Notes: generated by a model from the sequence alone, not told the origin. A DNA stretch of 64,000 bases from Saprospirales bacterium (GCA_016703765.1 JADJBL010000001.1:320133-384132), one strand, 5' to 3'; counted from the first letter of the stretch, positions 9,133 to 17,751 are shown. A program made the numbers and translations.

Positions 9133-10627
9133 TTATTCTAAGGCGGTTTGCCGCATAAAATCTACGGTTTCGTGGAGATCTACGCTCAGCACCCGGTCTT
9201 CCCCGACGGGTTGGACCCTGGCGCCATAAGCGTCGAGTAGCTTTTCCAACCGCGCTCCGCTGCGATGCGGCCTTCGGAAATGGATCGCCTGTGCGGCGGT
9301 AAAGCATTCAATGGCCAGCAAGCGCTCCAGGTTCTCGACGACCCGGATGAGTTTTGTCCCTGCATTGGCGGCCATGCTGACGTGGTCTTCCTGTCCGTTG
9401 CTCGACACGATAGAATCCACGGAGGCAGGGGTGCACAGTTGTTTGTTCTGGCTCACGATCGCCGCGGCGGTATATTGCGGGATCATCAACCCGGAATGCA
9501 GTCCCGGATTGGGGGTGAGAAACGCGGGCAGGCCCCTTTGTCCGGAGATCAGCTGGTACACCCGCCTCTCCGAGATGCTGCCCAATTCGGCAAGCGCAAT
9601 AGCTAGAAAATCGGCGGCAAGCGCGAGGGGTTGGGCGTGGAAATTGCCCCCGGAGAGGATGGCGTCCGAATCCGGGGAAGATATTGGGGTTGTCGGTCAC
9701 GCCGTTGATCTCCGTCTCGACGACCTTTTTCACGTATTCGATCGCGTCCCAGCTCGCCCCGTGCACCTGGGGTACACAGCGGAACGCATAGGGATCCTGG
9801 ACCGTATTTTTTTGACGCGCCATGATTTCGCTGCCCTCCAGCCAAAGCCTGACCCCGTCGGCAACCACCTGCTGCCCGTGATGCGGACGTATCTGATGAA
9901 GCCGGGCGTCGAAGGGTTCGATCAACCCGTCAAAAGCGTCGAGCGACAAAGAGGCGCAGGCGGTCGCCCATTCGAACAGGCGCAGGGCCTCCAGTATCCC
10001 ATGCAGGGCGTAGGCCGCCGAAAACTGCGTGCCGTTCAGCAGCGCCAGCCCTTCTTTTTCCTTGAGCACAATAGGCTCCCAGCCCAGTTCTTTCAGGACT
10101 CCGGCCGAAGCTCTTTTCTCTCCTTTATATCTCACCTCCCCCAATCCAAGCAGCGGGAGGCTCAGGTGGGCCAGCGGCGCCAGATCGCCCGATGCCCCGA
10201 GCGAGCCCAATTGGTAAACCACCGGAGAAACGCCCTCGTTGTAGAAGTCGGCCAGGCGCTGCACGGTTTCGAGTTGTACCCCGGAATACCCGAAGCCCAG
10301 GCTCTTGATCTTGAGTAATAACATGAGCCGCACGATCGATTCGGGCGCTTCCTCGCCCATCCCGCAGGCGTGCGATTGCACGAGGTTGATCTGGAGCGCG
10401 CCGAGCTCTTCTTGCGAGATCCGCACGTTGCACAGCGACCCGAATCCGGTGTTGATGCCGTAAAACAGGCTGTCCGACCCGCTTAGCTTCCGGTCGAGGT
10501 AGTCGCGGCATCGCAACACCTTTTCCTTCACCTCCTCCGCCAATTGAATACGGGCCTTTTTGTCCAAAAACTTCTTCACCTGCGCGAGCGACACAGGCTG
10601 GGAACTGATCGTAAAGGTTTCTTCCAT
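9133..10627 (-). CDS. hutH: Histidine ammonia-lyase (one frameshift)
   Basis: Member of the MIO-dependent aromatic amino acid lyases, converting L-histidine to urocanate and ammonia in the cytoplasm. The cofactor-forming Ala-Ser-Gly triad is in GSLGASGDLAPLAHLSLP, with YGINTGFGSL upstream and QEDHVSMAANAGTKL downstream, all diagnostic for the family. Corrected length is 497 residues, normal for HutH. The frame breaks near 9675: TTCCCCGGATTCG should have one C fewer, giving NPNIFPDSDAILSGGNFHA. No hutU, hutI or hutG is adjacent, so the pathway is either encoded elsewhere or the enzyme has another aromatic substrate. It is the first gene of the minus-strand run. Confidence 0.88.
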
Positions 10628-10707
10628 ATCTGTAAAATCTTTGCGGCCGAAGGCTAAACGATACTAAATCAAGTGGGTCATGCGAATTTTTATCCCGGCG
10701 CCTTCCA

Positions 10708-10873
10708 ACTCACCCCCCGGCCCCCTCTCTTAAAAAAGAGGGGGAGCTCTTTGCACTAAAAGCAATGCCTTTACGCTCTATCTAGTGCTAAAGCTTAGCC
10801 GCTCAATCATATCAAGCTGCTAAGGTCAAAAAGCTCCCCCTCTCTGATTGAGAGAGGGGGCCGGGGGGTGAGT
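10708..10873. repeat. MITE-like element with perfect 23-bp terminal inverted repeats
   Basis: ACTCACCCCCCGGCCCCCTC plus TCT at 10708-10730 is repeated exactly as its reverse complement at 10851-10873. Each end is itself a hairpin (CCCCTCTCT...AGAGGGGG on the left, CCCCCTCTCT...AGAGAGGGGG on the right), so the whole 166-base unit can fold as a cruciform. The interior is AT-richer and non-coding. A third, solitary copy of the end sequence occurs at 26574-26590. Confidence 0.75.
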
Positions 10874-10964
10874 CCGCGATGCCGGGCTGTGCCTTCAATC
10901 TTTAAATTCGCACAACTCATGTATAAAATCTTTGCGGCCGAAGGCTAAAACCAAACCAACCAAG

Positions 10965-10997
10965 TGTAATATGGCCGCCGGAGGCGACCATATTACA
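10965..10997. repeat. Inverted repeat hairpin TGTAATATGG/CCATATTACA
   Basis: A perfect 10-bp stem (10965-10974 with 10988-10997) around a 13-base GC-rich loop, between the second and third copies of the short direct repeat. It lacks a T tract, so it does not look like a simple terminator; it could be a regulator-binding palindrome or part of the repeat family. Confidence 0.5.
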
Positions 10998-11148
10998 ATA
11001 TAAAATCTTTGCGGCCGAAGGCCGCAATATACTCCAAATCTTATGCATTCCTTAAGCGTGGTTAAACATACGTTAAACAGGGCTTCTTCGTTTCATCAAA
11101 GACCCCGATGTGCGTTAATTGCATGGAAAACCGTGTACCGAAAAGATG

Positions 11149-11156
11149 TACTTTTG
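11149..11156 (+). promoter_or_regulatory. Promoter -7 box for ompH pair
   Basis: TACTTTTG fits the bacteroidete sigma-70-type -7 consensus TAnnTTTG and lies 50 bases before the ATG at 11206. No TTTG -33 box is seen at the usual 19-21 base spacing. Confidence 0.5.
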
Positions 11157-11205
11157 TGCGGTTTTTATAGCAAGAAATCAATTCACAACTTCTAAAATCA
11201 ACGTC

Positions 11206-11742
11206 ATGATGACCCAGATCTTCCCCAAACATGCGATCAAATGGCTGGCTACCGCCGCGTTTGCCATAGTCTTAACCGGCGCCGTCCAGGCCCAGCGAAT
11301 CGCTTATGTGGATGTAAACCTCATCCTGGAAAGCATCCAGGAATACCAGAACGCCCAAACCGAACTCGACCGCGTAGCGGCCACCTGGCGGCAGGAAATC
11401 GCCCAGGAATACGATAAAATCAAAGCCATGTACAACCGCTACCAGGCCGAGCAAGTCCTTATGAGCGATGAAGCGCGCAAGCAAAAAGAGGAAGAGATCA
11501 TGAACAAGGAACAAGCGGTACGCGAAATGCAGAAAGAGAAGTTCGGCCCCGAAGGCGAGCTCTTTAAGATGCGGCAGGAACTCGTCCAGCCCATTCAGCA
11601 AAAGGTCTACACCGCCATCGAAGTATACGCCAACGACAAGGGCTACGACTTCATCTTCGACAAGGGCGGCAACGCCGGCATCCTGTTTGCCAGCACCCGC
11701 TACGACGTGACGGCGGATGTGCTCGAGGAGTTGAAGCAGTAG
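11206..11742 (+). CDS. OmpH/Skp family periplasmic chaperone (first copy)
   Basis: A 178-residue protein with a signal peptide (WLATAAFAIVLTGAVQAQ) followed by the OmpH start RIAYVDVNLILESIQEYQNA. A long charged coiled-coil (about residues 45-130) then leads into the C-terminal return strand (KGYDFIFDKGGNAGILFAS). Skp-type trimers grip unfolded outer-membrane proteins in the periplasm. ATG 11206 (MMTQIFPKHAIKW) was chosen because it directly precedes the signal peptide and lies downstream of the promoter; a longer frame opens further upstream across the promoter. Tandem OmpH genes before murI are common in bacteroidetes. Confidence 0.9.
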   Translation: MMTQIFPKHAIKWLATAAFAIVLTGAVQAQRIAYVDVNLILESIQEYQNAQTELDRVAATWRQEIAQEYDKIKAMYNRYQAEQVLMSDEARKQKEEEIMNKEQAVREMQKEKFGPEGELFKMRQELVQPIQQKVYTAIEVYANDKGYDFIFDKGGNAGILFASTRYDVTADVLEELKQ

Positions 11743-11757
11743 GAGTTTAGTAGGTTT

Positions 11758-11808
11758 AGAGAGTTTAGTAGGTTTAGTTTTTGCCCCTCTAAACCTACTA
11801 AACTCTCT
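11758..11808. terminator. Hairpin made of GTTTAG words (20-bp perfect stem)
   Basis: AGAGAGTTTAGTAGGTTTAG at 11758-11777 pairs exactly with 11789-11808 around an 11-base loop beginning with TTTTT. The stem is built from iterated GTTTAG units and follows the first ompH stop. It may end transcription in either direction. The same kind of element recurs at 29361-29440. Confidence 0.6.
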
Positions 11809-11829
11809 AAACTTTCTAAACTTTCCCTT

Positions 11830-11837
11830 TATCTTTG
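11830..11837 (+). promoter_or_regulatory. Promoter -7 box for second ompH
   Basis: TATCTTTG is a full match to TAnnTTTG, 50 bases upstream of the second ompH start. It lies just beyond the hairpin, suggesting independent transcription of the second copy. Confidence 0.55.
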
Positions 11838-11886
11838 TCCCCGATTTTTAACCCCCCCTTTCACAATTAGAAAATTCAAGTACGAG

Positions 11887-12405
11887 ATGAAAAAATTGAT
11901 TCTGGTAGGCCTTTGCATGATGAGTTGGGTCTTGAGCTATGAGACTGCAGAAGCCCAAAAATACGCCTATGTGACCTCCGGCGCCATTCTGGAAAAGATG
12001 CCCGAAATGGAGCAAATGAAGTCCAACCTGGAAGGATACCAGGCACAGCTTCAGAAGAAAGGCCAACAAATGCTCCAGGAGTTCCAGGCACAGCAGGCCG
12101 ACGCAGCCGCCAAAAAAGAACGCGGTGAACTGGCCCCCGTTCAGGAGCAAAAAATCCTCGAAGAGCTTCAGAAAAAACAGGACGAGCTCGTGAACTACGA
12201 ACAGGAAATGCAGAATATGCTCCTGACCAAACAGGAAGAGCTCCTCAAACCCATCCTCGAAAGGGTAAACACCGCCATCCAGGATATCTCCAAGGAAGAT
12301 CAATACACCATGGTGTTCGATATGAGTTCGGGCGCCGTGCTCTTTGCCGACAGCACCAGCGATATCACCCCCAAGGTGAAGCTCAAGCTGGGCATTGTAG
12401 AGTAA
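11887..12405 (+). CDS. OmpH/Skp family periplasmic chaperone (second copy)
   Basis: A 172-residue paralogue of the gene just upstream. It has a signal peptide (LILVGLCMMSWVLSYETAEAQ), the OmpH opening KYAYVTSGAILEKMPEMEQM, a Gln/Lys/Glu-rich coiled-coil at about residues 40-125, and a C-terminal strand DQYTMVFDMSSGAVLFAD. It presumably forms a trimeric holdase for outer-membrane proteins. The two copies differ strongly in the coiled coil, so they may serve different clients. Confidence 0.9.
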   Translation: MKKLILVGLCMMSWVLSYETAEAQKYAYVTSGAILEKMPEMEQMKSNLEGYQAQLQKKGQQMLQEFQAQQADAAAKKERGELAPVQEQKILEELQKKQDELVNYEQEMQNMLLTKQEELLKPILERVNTAIQDISKEDQYTMVFDMSSGAVLFADSTSDITPKVKLKLGIVE

Positions 12406-12446
12406 CTTTAGTTGAAGAGTTGAAAAGTTGAAAAGTTTAATGGCAG

Positions 12447-12469
12447 CCTTTTTGGCTTCGCCAAAAAGG
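12447..12469. terminator. Perfect 10-bp hairpin CCTTTTTGGC-TTC-GCCAAAAAGG
   Basis: Stem 12447-12456 pairs with 12460-12469 around a TTC loop, 42 bases after the second ompH stop. It is flanked by GTTGAAAAGTT and ACTTCAACTTTT words that also pair imperfectly. It looks like a transcription terminator and argues against using an ATG upstream of it (12440) as the murI start. Confidence 0.6.
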
Positions 12470-12502
12470 ATTACTTCAACTTTTCTCTTCTTCACTTTCA
12501 AC

Positions 12503-13318
12503 TTGCACCCTCCAGTCTCCTCTAAAAACCCAATAGGGATTTTCGACAGCGGCGTCGGCGGCCTGACGGTGGCCAACGCCATTGTCCGGTCTTTGCCGAA
12601 CGAGGAGATCATCTATTTCGGCGACACCGCCCACTTGCCTTACGGCGATAAATCGGCGGACGCGATACGCTATTTCAGCCTTCGCATCTCCAAATTTCTG
12701 CTCGAACAAGACTGCAAAATGATCGTGGTGGCCTGCAATTCGGCCTCATCCGCGGCTTACCACGTGCTGGTCGATTTTTTCAAAGGCCAGGCGCTCTTCG
12801 TCAATGTGGTCGATCCCCTGGTGGAAAAGGTGGCTGGGAAGCGCTACCGCAAAGTCGGCGTTATCGCCACCAAGGCCACCGTGCAATCGGGTATGTACGA
12901 GCGACAGCTCCGCGCTCTGCAGCCCGACCTGGAGATCGCCTCCCTTGCCACCCCGCTGCTGGCGCCCATGATCGAAGAGGGCTATGTGCACAACGAGATC
13001 AGCCATGCGGTGCTCCAAAGCTACCTGAGCCATCCCTCCCTGCAAGGCATCGACGCCCTGCTCCTGGCCTGTACACACTACCCGCTCATCCGTCCGGATA
13101 TAGAGGCTTTTTTTGAAGGAAAGGTGGAAATTTTCGACTCGACGGACGTCGTGGTTTCGGCCGTCAGGCAACGCCTGGGTTCAAAAAACCTGCTCAACGA
13201 GCAAAAGCCGCAGCGCCCTCACCGATTCTACGTGTCGGACTACACGTCCTCTTTCGAGTCGACCACTCGACTATTTTATAAGGAGGAGATTGCGTTGGAG
13301 CATTGTCCGATCTGGTAA
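12503..13318 (+). CDS. murI: Glutamate racemase
   Basis: Interconverts L- and D-glutamate for peptidoglycan. The protein has PIGIFDSGVGGLTVAN at its start, the first catalytic cysteine in VVACNSASSAA and the second in LLACTHYPLI, and ends at about 271 residues, the usual length. The TTG at 12503 is preferred as the start. An in-frame ATG at 12440 would add 21 residues encoded by a hairpin and repeat words, with no counterpart in the family. Confidence in function is high; the start is a judgement. Confidence 0.9.
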   Translation: MHPPVSSKNPIGIFDSGVGGLTVANAIVRSLPNEEIIYFGDTAHLPYGDKSADAIRYFSLRISKFLLEQDCKMIVVACNSASSAAYHVLVDFFKGQALFVNVVDPLVEKVAGKRYRKVGVIATKATVQSGMYERQLRALQPDLEIASLATPLLAPMIEEGYVHNEISHAVLQSYLSHPSLQGIDALLLACTHYPLIRPDIEAFFEGKVEIFDSTDVVVSAVRQRLGSKNLLNEQKPQRPHRFYVSDYTSSFESTTRLFYKEEIALEHCPIW

Positions 13319-13328
13319 ACGGGGCGGT

Positions 13329-14056
13329 TCACCCGTACAACTCATACCTTACCTGCGACTTATCAAATCCCGTCTTGACGATCAGATTGGCCACCGCCTC
13401 GTCGATCATGTTTTGCCAGCCGCAGAGGTAGAACACCACGTCTTCGCGGGGCGCGGGGTAATGCTCCAGGTAAACCTGATGCACATAGCCTTTATAGCCT
13501 GCCCAGTCCGGCTCTCGGGAAAGGGCGATGTCGTAGCGGAAATTCGGCCACAGGTCGCGATACGCTTCAAATTCCTCGCGGTAGAGGATGCCGTCTTCCC
13601 GGCGGGTGCCGAAGATCAGGTGGATGCCTTTGAAAGGGAGCTTGCGCCGATGGATATCCCGGATCATGCTGCGAAAAGGGGCGATCCCGGTGCCGGTGCA
13701 GACGAGCACCAGGGTTTTGTCCAGTTGTTCTGGCAGGACAAAGCCGCCATCGGGGCCTTTCAGGCGCAGGACGGTACCCTCCTTCACTTCTTCAAAAAAG
13801 TATTGGGTGGCCAGGCCTCCGTTCATGTGCACGATGCAAAACTCGAGGGTATTGCCCTCCCCCGGCCCGTTGGCGATGGAATAGCTCCGCCAGCGATTCA
13901 GGCGTTTTTCGTGCACGGGAAGGTCCATGGTCACAAATTGGCCGGCTTTGAACTCAAAGGGCTCGGGCTCCGGGATGTTCACCCAGAATCGCTTGGTGCT
14001 GGGACTTTCGTCCTGTATGCGGATGACGGTGGCGTCGTACCAGTTGGAGGAGGCAT
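13329..14056 (-). CDS. Ferredoxin-NADP reductase-type flavoprotein (probable N-terminal frameshift)
   Basis: A FAD/NAD(P)-binding oxidoreductase of about 242 residues. The FAD motif is RWRSYSIAN, the nicotinamide-binding motif is CTGTGIAPFRSM, and the C-terminal block is VVFYLCGWQNMIDEAV with final RYELYG. The N-terminal beta strand WYDATVIRIQDESPSTKRFWV is in frame but has no ATG, GTG or TTG of its own. The ATG at 14056 comes into frame if one base is added in CATGCCTCCTCC, giving a start like MPSSNWYDATV. Otherwise a short form would start at GTG 13982. It is the last gene of the mevalonate cluster and may supply electrons, for example to the reduced-flavin-dependent type 2 isomerase; that link is inference. 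Confidence 0.8.
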
Positions 14057-14072
14057 GGAGAATGGAGGGGGG

Positions 14073-14096
14073 TTGTTGGGTTGTTGGGTTGTTGGG
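14073..14096. repeat. Three tandem copies of TTGTTGGG
   Basis: A perfect 8-base tandem repeat (TTGTTGGG x3, followed by TT) in the gap between the GHMP kinase end and the reductase start. Being 8 bases long, a change in copy number would shift any frame read through it; here it is probably non-coding. Confidence 0.7.
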
Positions 14097-14105
14097 TTAA
14101 TAAAC

Positions 14106-15064
14106 CTAAAAGAATGAGCGATTGATAGGGAAGAAACACCGAAAACCCTTTTTCGTTGAAATAAGCCCGCGTTTCTTCCTCCGTTCTTTCGCTGCTGGCC
14201 AACGCGAAATCGCCTCCCCAGGCGCCGAGAGATTTGAGCTCGCCCCAGTAATCGGGGAAGTGCAGCTCTTTGGCGCGGGGAAGGCCCAGAAAATTGCCCA
14301 CGAGCGCTTCGTGCTCACGCAGGAGTTTGTCCCAAGTGAGGAGATCGGTGCAATCCAGCATAGATTGGGTGAGTTGGGAGATTTCCAAAACATGCTCATC
14401 CACCGAGCCCTGGCGCTCGCGGTAGCGGGCGATACCCTCGCGGCTGTCCTGCTTGTTTCCGAGGTACACGAAATAAAGCTGAGAGGCAAAGGGCGGCCGA
14501 AAATCGCAGGGCAAAACCTCGGGCGGATTTCCCGTCCGGTAGAGGAATGGCCCTTCCCCGCCCGCGGCCGCCACGTCGTAGCCCGAACCGCCGAAAGTGC
14601 TTTTGAGCAACTGAAAGGGGTTTACATCCGCCCATTGGGCAAAGAGGTAAATGAGAGTCGAACTGGAACCCAGGCCCCAGGCCCGGGGAAAATCCAGGCG
14701 GGTTTCCACGCTCAGGCAGGTTTGGTTTAGCAGGAAAGTGGGTGACAGGGTACAGATTGATTCGAGGATCTGTTGCAGCCGCTGCCCGGTTGGATCGTCG
14801 CTTCCTTTGATGTAAGAAAGGCCGGGGAGCTCAAACTCTCCTTCGAACCAGATTTTCCCACCGTCGTCGCGGCTCTTCCAGAGCAGCAGGCCTTCAATAC
14901 CACCTTCCGAAACACGCATGGTTTGGCCCAGCCTGGTCGGGAGAGCCAAAGCCAGGGCCCCATCGAGAACGAAGTATTCGCCCGACAAGAGTAATTTTCC
15001 ATTTGCCCGCCAAAAAGATTCGATAGTAGGAGCGTTTTTGCACGTTAAACCAATCGGCGGTCAT
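14106..15064 (-). CDS. GHMP kinase, likely mevalonate or phosphomevalonate kinase (frameshifts)
   Basis: GHMP-fold small-molecule kinase: GKLLLSGEYFVLDGALALA at the N-terminus, the phosphate-binding loop RAWGLGSSSTLI, and FGGSGYDVAAAGGEG. It starts at the ATG overlapping the HMG-CoA reductase stop (ATGA, 15064), giving MTADWFNVQKRSYYRIF. To join NGKLLLSGEYF the run of five T near 15028 must lose one base. The C-terminus FSVFLPYQSLIL would end at a TAG here if the T4 run near 14110 were T3; without that change the frame runs on to 13954 through the TTGTTGGG repeats and into the next gene. With both corrections the protein is 318 residues. The neighbours point to mevalonate phosphorylation, but the GHMP subfamily is not resolved. 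Confidence 0.75.
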
Positions 15065-16428
15065 TTTTTCACCGCCATGACCAGTCCCTGCGCTATTTGT
15101 TCGGCTTCCCGCCATGCAGCCAAAAAATGACCTACTGCGGAGTGGGATACTGTTTTATCTTCAAAATAAACCCTGGCGGCTTCGACTTCCACTTCATTGG
15201 CGCCAAGATGGTGCAGTATGTTCTGCAAATGAAGCTTCATGTGGCCCTGCTGGATCCCCGTAGTAATGAGGGAGCGCACGGCGGAAAAATTCTGGGCAAG
15301 TCCAACAGAGGCGATGATCGACATCAGTTCCCGGGCGCTGGGGTTGCCCAATATTTCGAGCGATTGTTTAGCAAGGGGGTGGAGTTTGGTCAGCCCGCCC
15401 ACCGTGCCAACGGCCAGTGGAAGTTCCAGATGGAAACGAAAAAGACCGTCCACATGTTCGCAGCGGCTCAGGCTTCGGTATTGGCCGTCGCGGGCGGCGT
15501 AGGCATGGCCGCAGGCTTCGATGGCCCGGAAATCGTTGCCCGTGGCCAGCACCACCGCGTCGATGCCGTTGAAGATGCCCTTGTTGTGGGTAACGGCCCG
15601 AAAGGGGTCTATGCAGGCCACGCGCACGGCTTTGGCGAAGCGGTCGGCAAACTCGGGCCCGCTCATGGCGCCGCAAAGGATGTCGAGATCCTCCGCGGGA
15701 CATTCGGCCCAAACCTCCACCAGGCAATCAGGCGTATAATTGGAAAGGATGGACATAAGCACATCCACCTTTGGCGAATTTGCCGCAAAGGCGGGATGTT
15801 GGGAAATGAAATGTTGCAGGCCCTCGGCGAAGGCTTCCAGGACCGAGTTGATAAAATTGGCGCCCATGCTGTCGCAGGTTTCGAACGAAACGAGGAGCTG
15901 GTAGTAGTCCGGTTCCAGTTGGGAGAAATTCAGGAACTCCATGCCGGTGACCCCGCCGCCCCGTTTGCGCATGTTGGCGGTGAGGGCTTCGACCCGGCTA
16001 TTCAATACCGCTTTCAACTCGGGTTCCAGGCTTTTGAGCAGCACAAAATCGCCTTTCCAGAAAAAATGCACCTGCCCCATCTTTCGGGTATCGACGATAC
16101 GGGTGTGAAAACCTCCTCTGTCCGCCCAGAATTTGGCGGCACTGGAAGCCGCCGCCACCACGGAGCTCTCCTCGATCACCATGGGGATGGCGTAATAGCG
16201 TCCGTCGATCAGGAAGTTGGGGGCGATGCCATAGGGAAGGAGGTAGTTGCTCACGGTATTTTCGCTAAACCCGTCGATGATCCGCTGCAGGACGGCATCG
16301 GGATGCCAGAACCGCTCCATCTCCCGTCCGGTATCTTCGGGGGTTTGGGAAAAATTGTCAACCAGCCATTTGATCTTTTTGGACTTTGGCCATTTGGAAA
16401 ACCCCGCGATCGCTTTTTTTTCGTGCAT
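15061..16428 (-). CDS. Hydroxymethylglutaryl-CoA reductase, class II type
   Basis: Catalyses HMG-CoA to mevalonate, the committed step of isoprenoid synthesis. At 455 residues it matches bacterial class II enzymes. The catalytic Glu lies in IEESSVVAAASSAAKF, the Lys in THNKGIFNGIDAVVLATGND (which also holds the Asp), and the C-terminal His region is QQGHMKLHLQN. ATG 16428 (MHEKKAIAGFSKWPKSKK) starts 10 bases after the isomerase stop. Upstream in-frame codons would overlap that gene by about 60 bases, so they were not used. It overlaps the GHMP kinase start by four bases, indicating translational coupling. Confidence 0.92.
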   Translation of the reverse strand: MHEKKAIAGFSKWPKSKKIKWLVDNFSQTPEDTGREMERFWHPDAVLQRIIDGFSENTVSNYLLPYGIAPNFLIDGRYYAIPMVIEESSVVAAASSAAKFWADRGGFHTRIVDTRKMGQVHFFWKGDFVLLKSLEPELKAVLNSRVEALTANMRKRGGGVTGMEFLNFSQLEPDYYQLLVSFETCDSMGANFINSVLEAFAEGLQHFISQHPAFAANSPKVDVLMSILSNYTPDCLVEVWAECPAEDLDILCGAMSGPEFADRFAKAVRVACIDPFRAVTHNKGIFNGIDAVVLATGNDFRAIEACGHAYAARDGQYRSLSRCEHVDGLFRFHLELPLAVGTVGGLTKLHPLAKQSLEILGNPSARELMSIIASVGLAQNFSAVRSLITTGIQQGHMKLHLQNILHHLGANEVEVEAARVYFEDKTVSHSAVGHFLAAWREAEQIAQGLVMAVKK

Positions 16429-16438
16429 GGAAAAAAGA

Positions 16439-17479
16439 TTAACGAACCTTGAGGTAAGTCCTGGCCAGCTCGAGGCCGCGCACCTGGCTTTCCACATAAT
16501 CGCGCAGGGCCTCGTAGTCGCCCCTCGCGTGTTGCAGAAAACCCGACGCCTGTCCGTAGACGGCCGGCAATTGGACCTTATTGATGAGGTAGTAGCCGTC
16601 GAGAAAATGCCGGATGCCCCCCGATATGATGATCTGCCTGCATTGCAGGCTCTTGCCCAGGCCTTCGACCAGGCGGTTGGTGAAATCGACCATTTCGGCG
16701 GCGCTGTGGCCGGTAAGGGCTAGTTGTTCGAATAGTTCTCTTTTAGCCGGTTCGCTGCGGAGGAGCTCCAGTTTGGCAAAATTGGTGCCTCCGTTCGCCG
16801 CAAAATCGATGGCCTCCAGAGGGAGTTGCAGCAAGTGGCGAAGGCTTTCCGGCCCGAAACCCTGGCCCACCTCCTTGACGATGACGGGGTAAACGGCGCT
16901 GTCCAGCACCCGGCGAATGGTATCGAGGGGCGGATGCAAAAAGACATCGCCTTCCGGTTGAAGCCACTCCTGCATGGGGTTGACGTGGATGATCAATCCG
17001 TCGGCCTGTAGTTTATCGATCAGCGCGGGAATACGGTAAAGCTCTCCCTGTTCGATCAGTTGTTCGATCTGGGCGATGCCGAGATTGGCGTACAGAGGCA
17101 GATCGTCTCCAATGAGGGGACGGACGGCGAAATCTTGCAGGTTCTCATCGTCGAACAACAGGGAGCGGCAAGACCCCAGGCCCATGCCCATTCCGAATTC
17201 GCGGCAGGCGCGGGCGAGGTTGTGGTTGATGGTGCGGGCCATTTCGGTGCCTCCCGTCATGCTCGACACCCAAAGGGGCGCCCGCAGGGTCTTACCCAGA
17301 AAGGGAAAAGCCGGCCAGCCGTTTTTCTGCGGATGGGCAGCCAGCATAGGCTCGTAGAAAAAACGGCGGTCCAGCTCGGCGCCGCTCACCTGCGACTGCA
17401 AGGCGAGCTCGATGTGGTCGCGCTTCCGCGACGCAGCGGTGGGGTCCGTTTTCTCCAGTTTGTCCATTGATGTGGCCAT
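16439..17479 (-). CDS. fni: Type 2 isopentenyl-diphosphate delta-isomerase
   Basis: FMN- and NADPH-dependent isomerase interconverting IPP and DMAPP. Typical blocks are SRKRDHIELAL near the start, APLWVSSMTGGTEMA, MGMGLGSCRSLL, IIHVNPMQEWLQPEGD (substrate Gln and Glu), VIVKEVGQGFGPE, NGGTNFAKLE and IIISGGIR for FMN phosphate binding. ATG 17479 gives 346 residues, the usual size; a longer reading from 17557 would add residues with no family match. It is first in the mevalonate run and diverges from the ribosomal operon. Confidence 0.92.
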   Translation of the reverse strand: MATSMDKLEKTDPTAASRKRDHIELALQSQVSGAELDRRFFYEPMLAAHPQKNGWPAFPFLGKTLRAPLWVSSMTGGTEMARTINHNLARACREFGMGMGLGSCRSLLFDDENLQDFAVRPLIGDDLPLYANLGIAQIEQLIEQGELYRIPALIDKLQADGLIIHVNPMQEWLQPEGDVFLHPPLDTIRRVLDSAVYPVIVKEVGQGFGPESLRHLLQLPLEAIDFAANGGTNFAKLELLRSEPAKRELFEQLALTGHSAAEMVDFTNRLVEGLGKSLQCRQIIISGGIRHFLDGYYLINKVQLPAVYGQASGFLQHARGDYEALRDYVESQVRGLELARTYLKVR

Positions 17480-17663
17480 AAGTCCTGTTTGTAAATATAC
17501 GCTTAAAGCATTGAGACTTGAAACAAAGAGGGGCTGAAATGGTTTAGGGAAAGCCATGAAGCGGTAAAACCCTCAAACCGAACGCATTGAAAACCGCGGT
17601 GCCAAATTTTGACTGTTTTTCAGCGAGTTAGGATTATTTTCATGAATATTTTTTTGAAGAAGG

Positions 17664-17695
17664 TTTGTAATTTGAAGGTCAATCGCATACCTTTG
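17664..17695 (+). promoter_or_regulatory. Strong bacteroidete promoter (TTTG-N20-TACCTTTG) for rplM operon
   Basis: TTTG at 17664-17667 and TACCTTTG at 17688-17695 are separated by 20 bases, matching the -33/-7 bacteroidete consensus at the expected spacing. It leaves a leader of about 50 bases before the rplM GTG, long enough for ribosomal-protein feedback, though no specific structure was identified. Confidence 0.7.
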
Positions 17696-17751
17696 CATCC
17701 GCTTTCGGCAAAAGATAGTTGATTTTATTATTGCTTATAAAAAGATAATCA

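Larger units (their letters stand above)
10633..11022. repeat. Three copies of a 20-base direct repeat (AAATCTTTGCGGCCGAAGGC)
   Basis: The gene-free stretch between hutH and the first ompH (10628-11205) holds three copies of AAATCTTTGCGGCCGAAGGC, each preceded by TA-rich sequence: 10633-10655, 10922-10947 and 10999-11022. The word ATCTTTGCGGCC resembles the bacteroidete -7 promoter element TAnnTTTG with its common GC-rich continuation, so the repeat could be a dispersed promoter-like unit. No coding potential was seen in this stretch. Confidence 0.7.

Noticed and set aside
3371..10627. Interpreting the broken genes as a decaying pseudogene island
   Set aside because: Each break is a single homopolymer base, motifs on both sides are intact, and similar breaks are scattered through the whole window.
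10628..11205. tRNA or small structured RNA gene in the long gap
   Set aside because: No cloverleaf, T-loop sequence or conserved RNA motif was found; the visible structure is explained by inverted repeats.
12440..12502. ATG at 12440 as the murI start
   Set aside because: The extra residues would be encoded by a perfect terminator-like hairpin and repeat words and have no counterpart in glutamate racemases.
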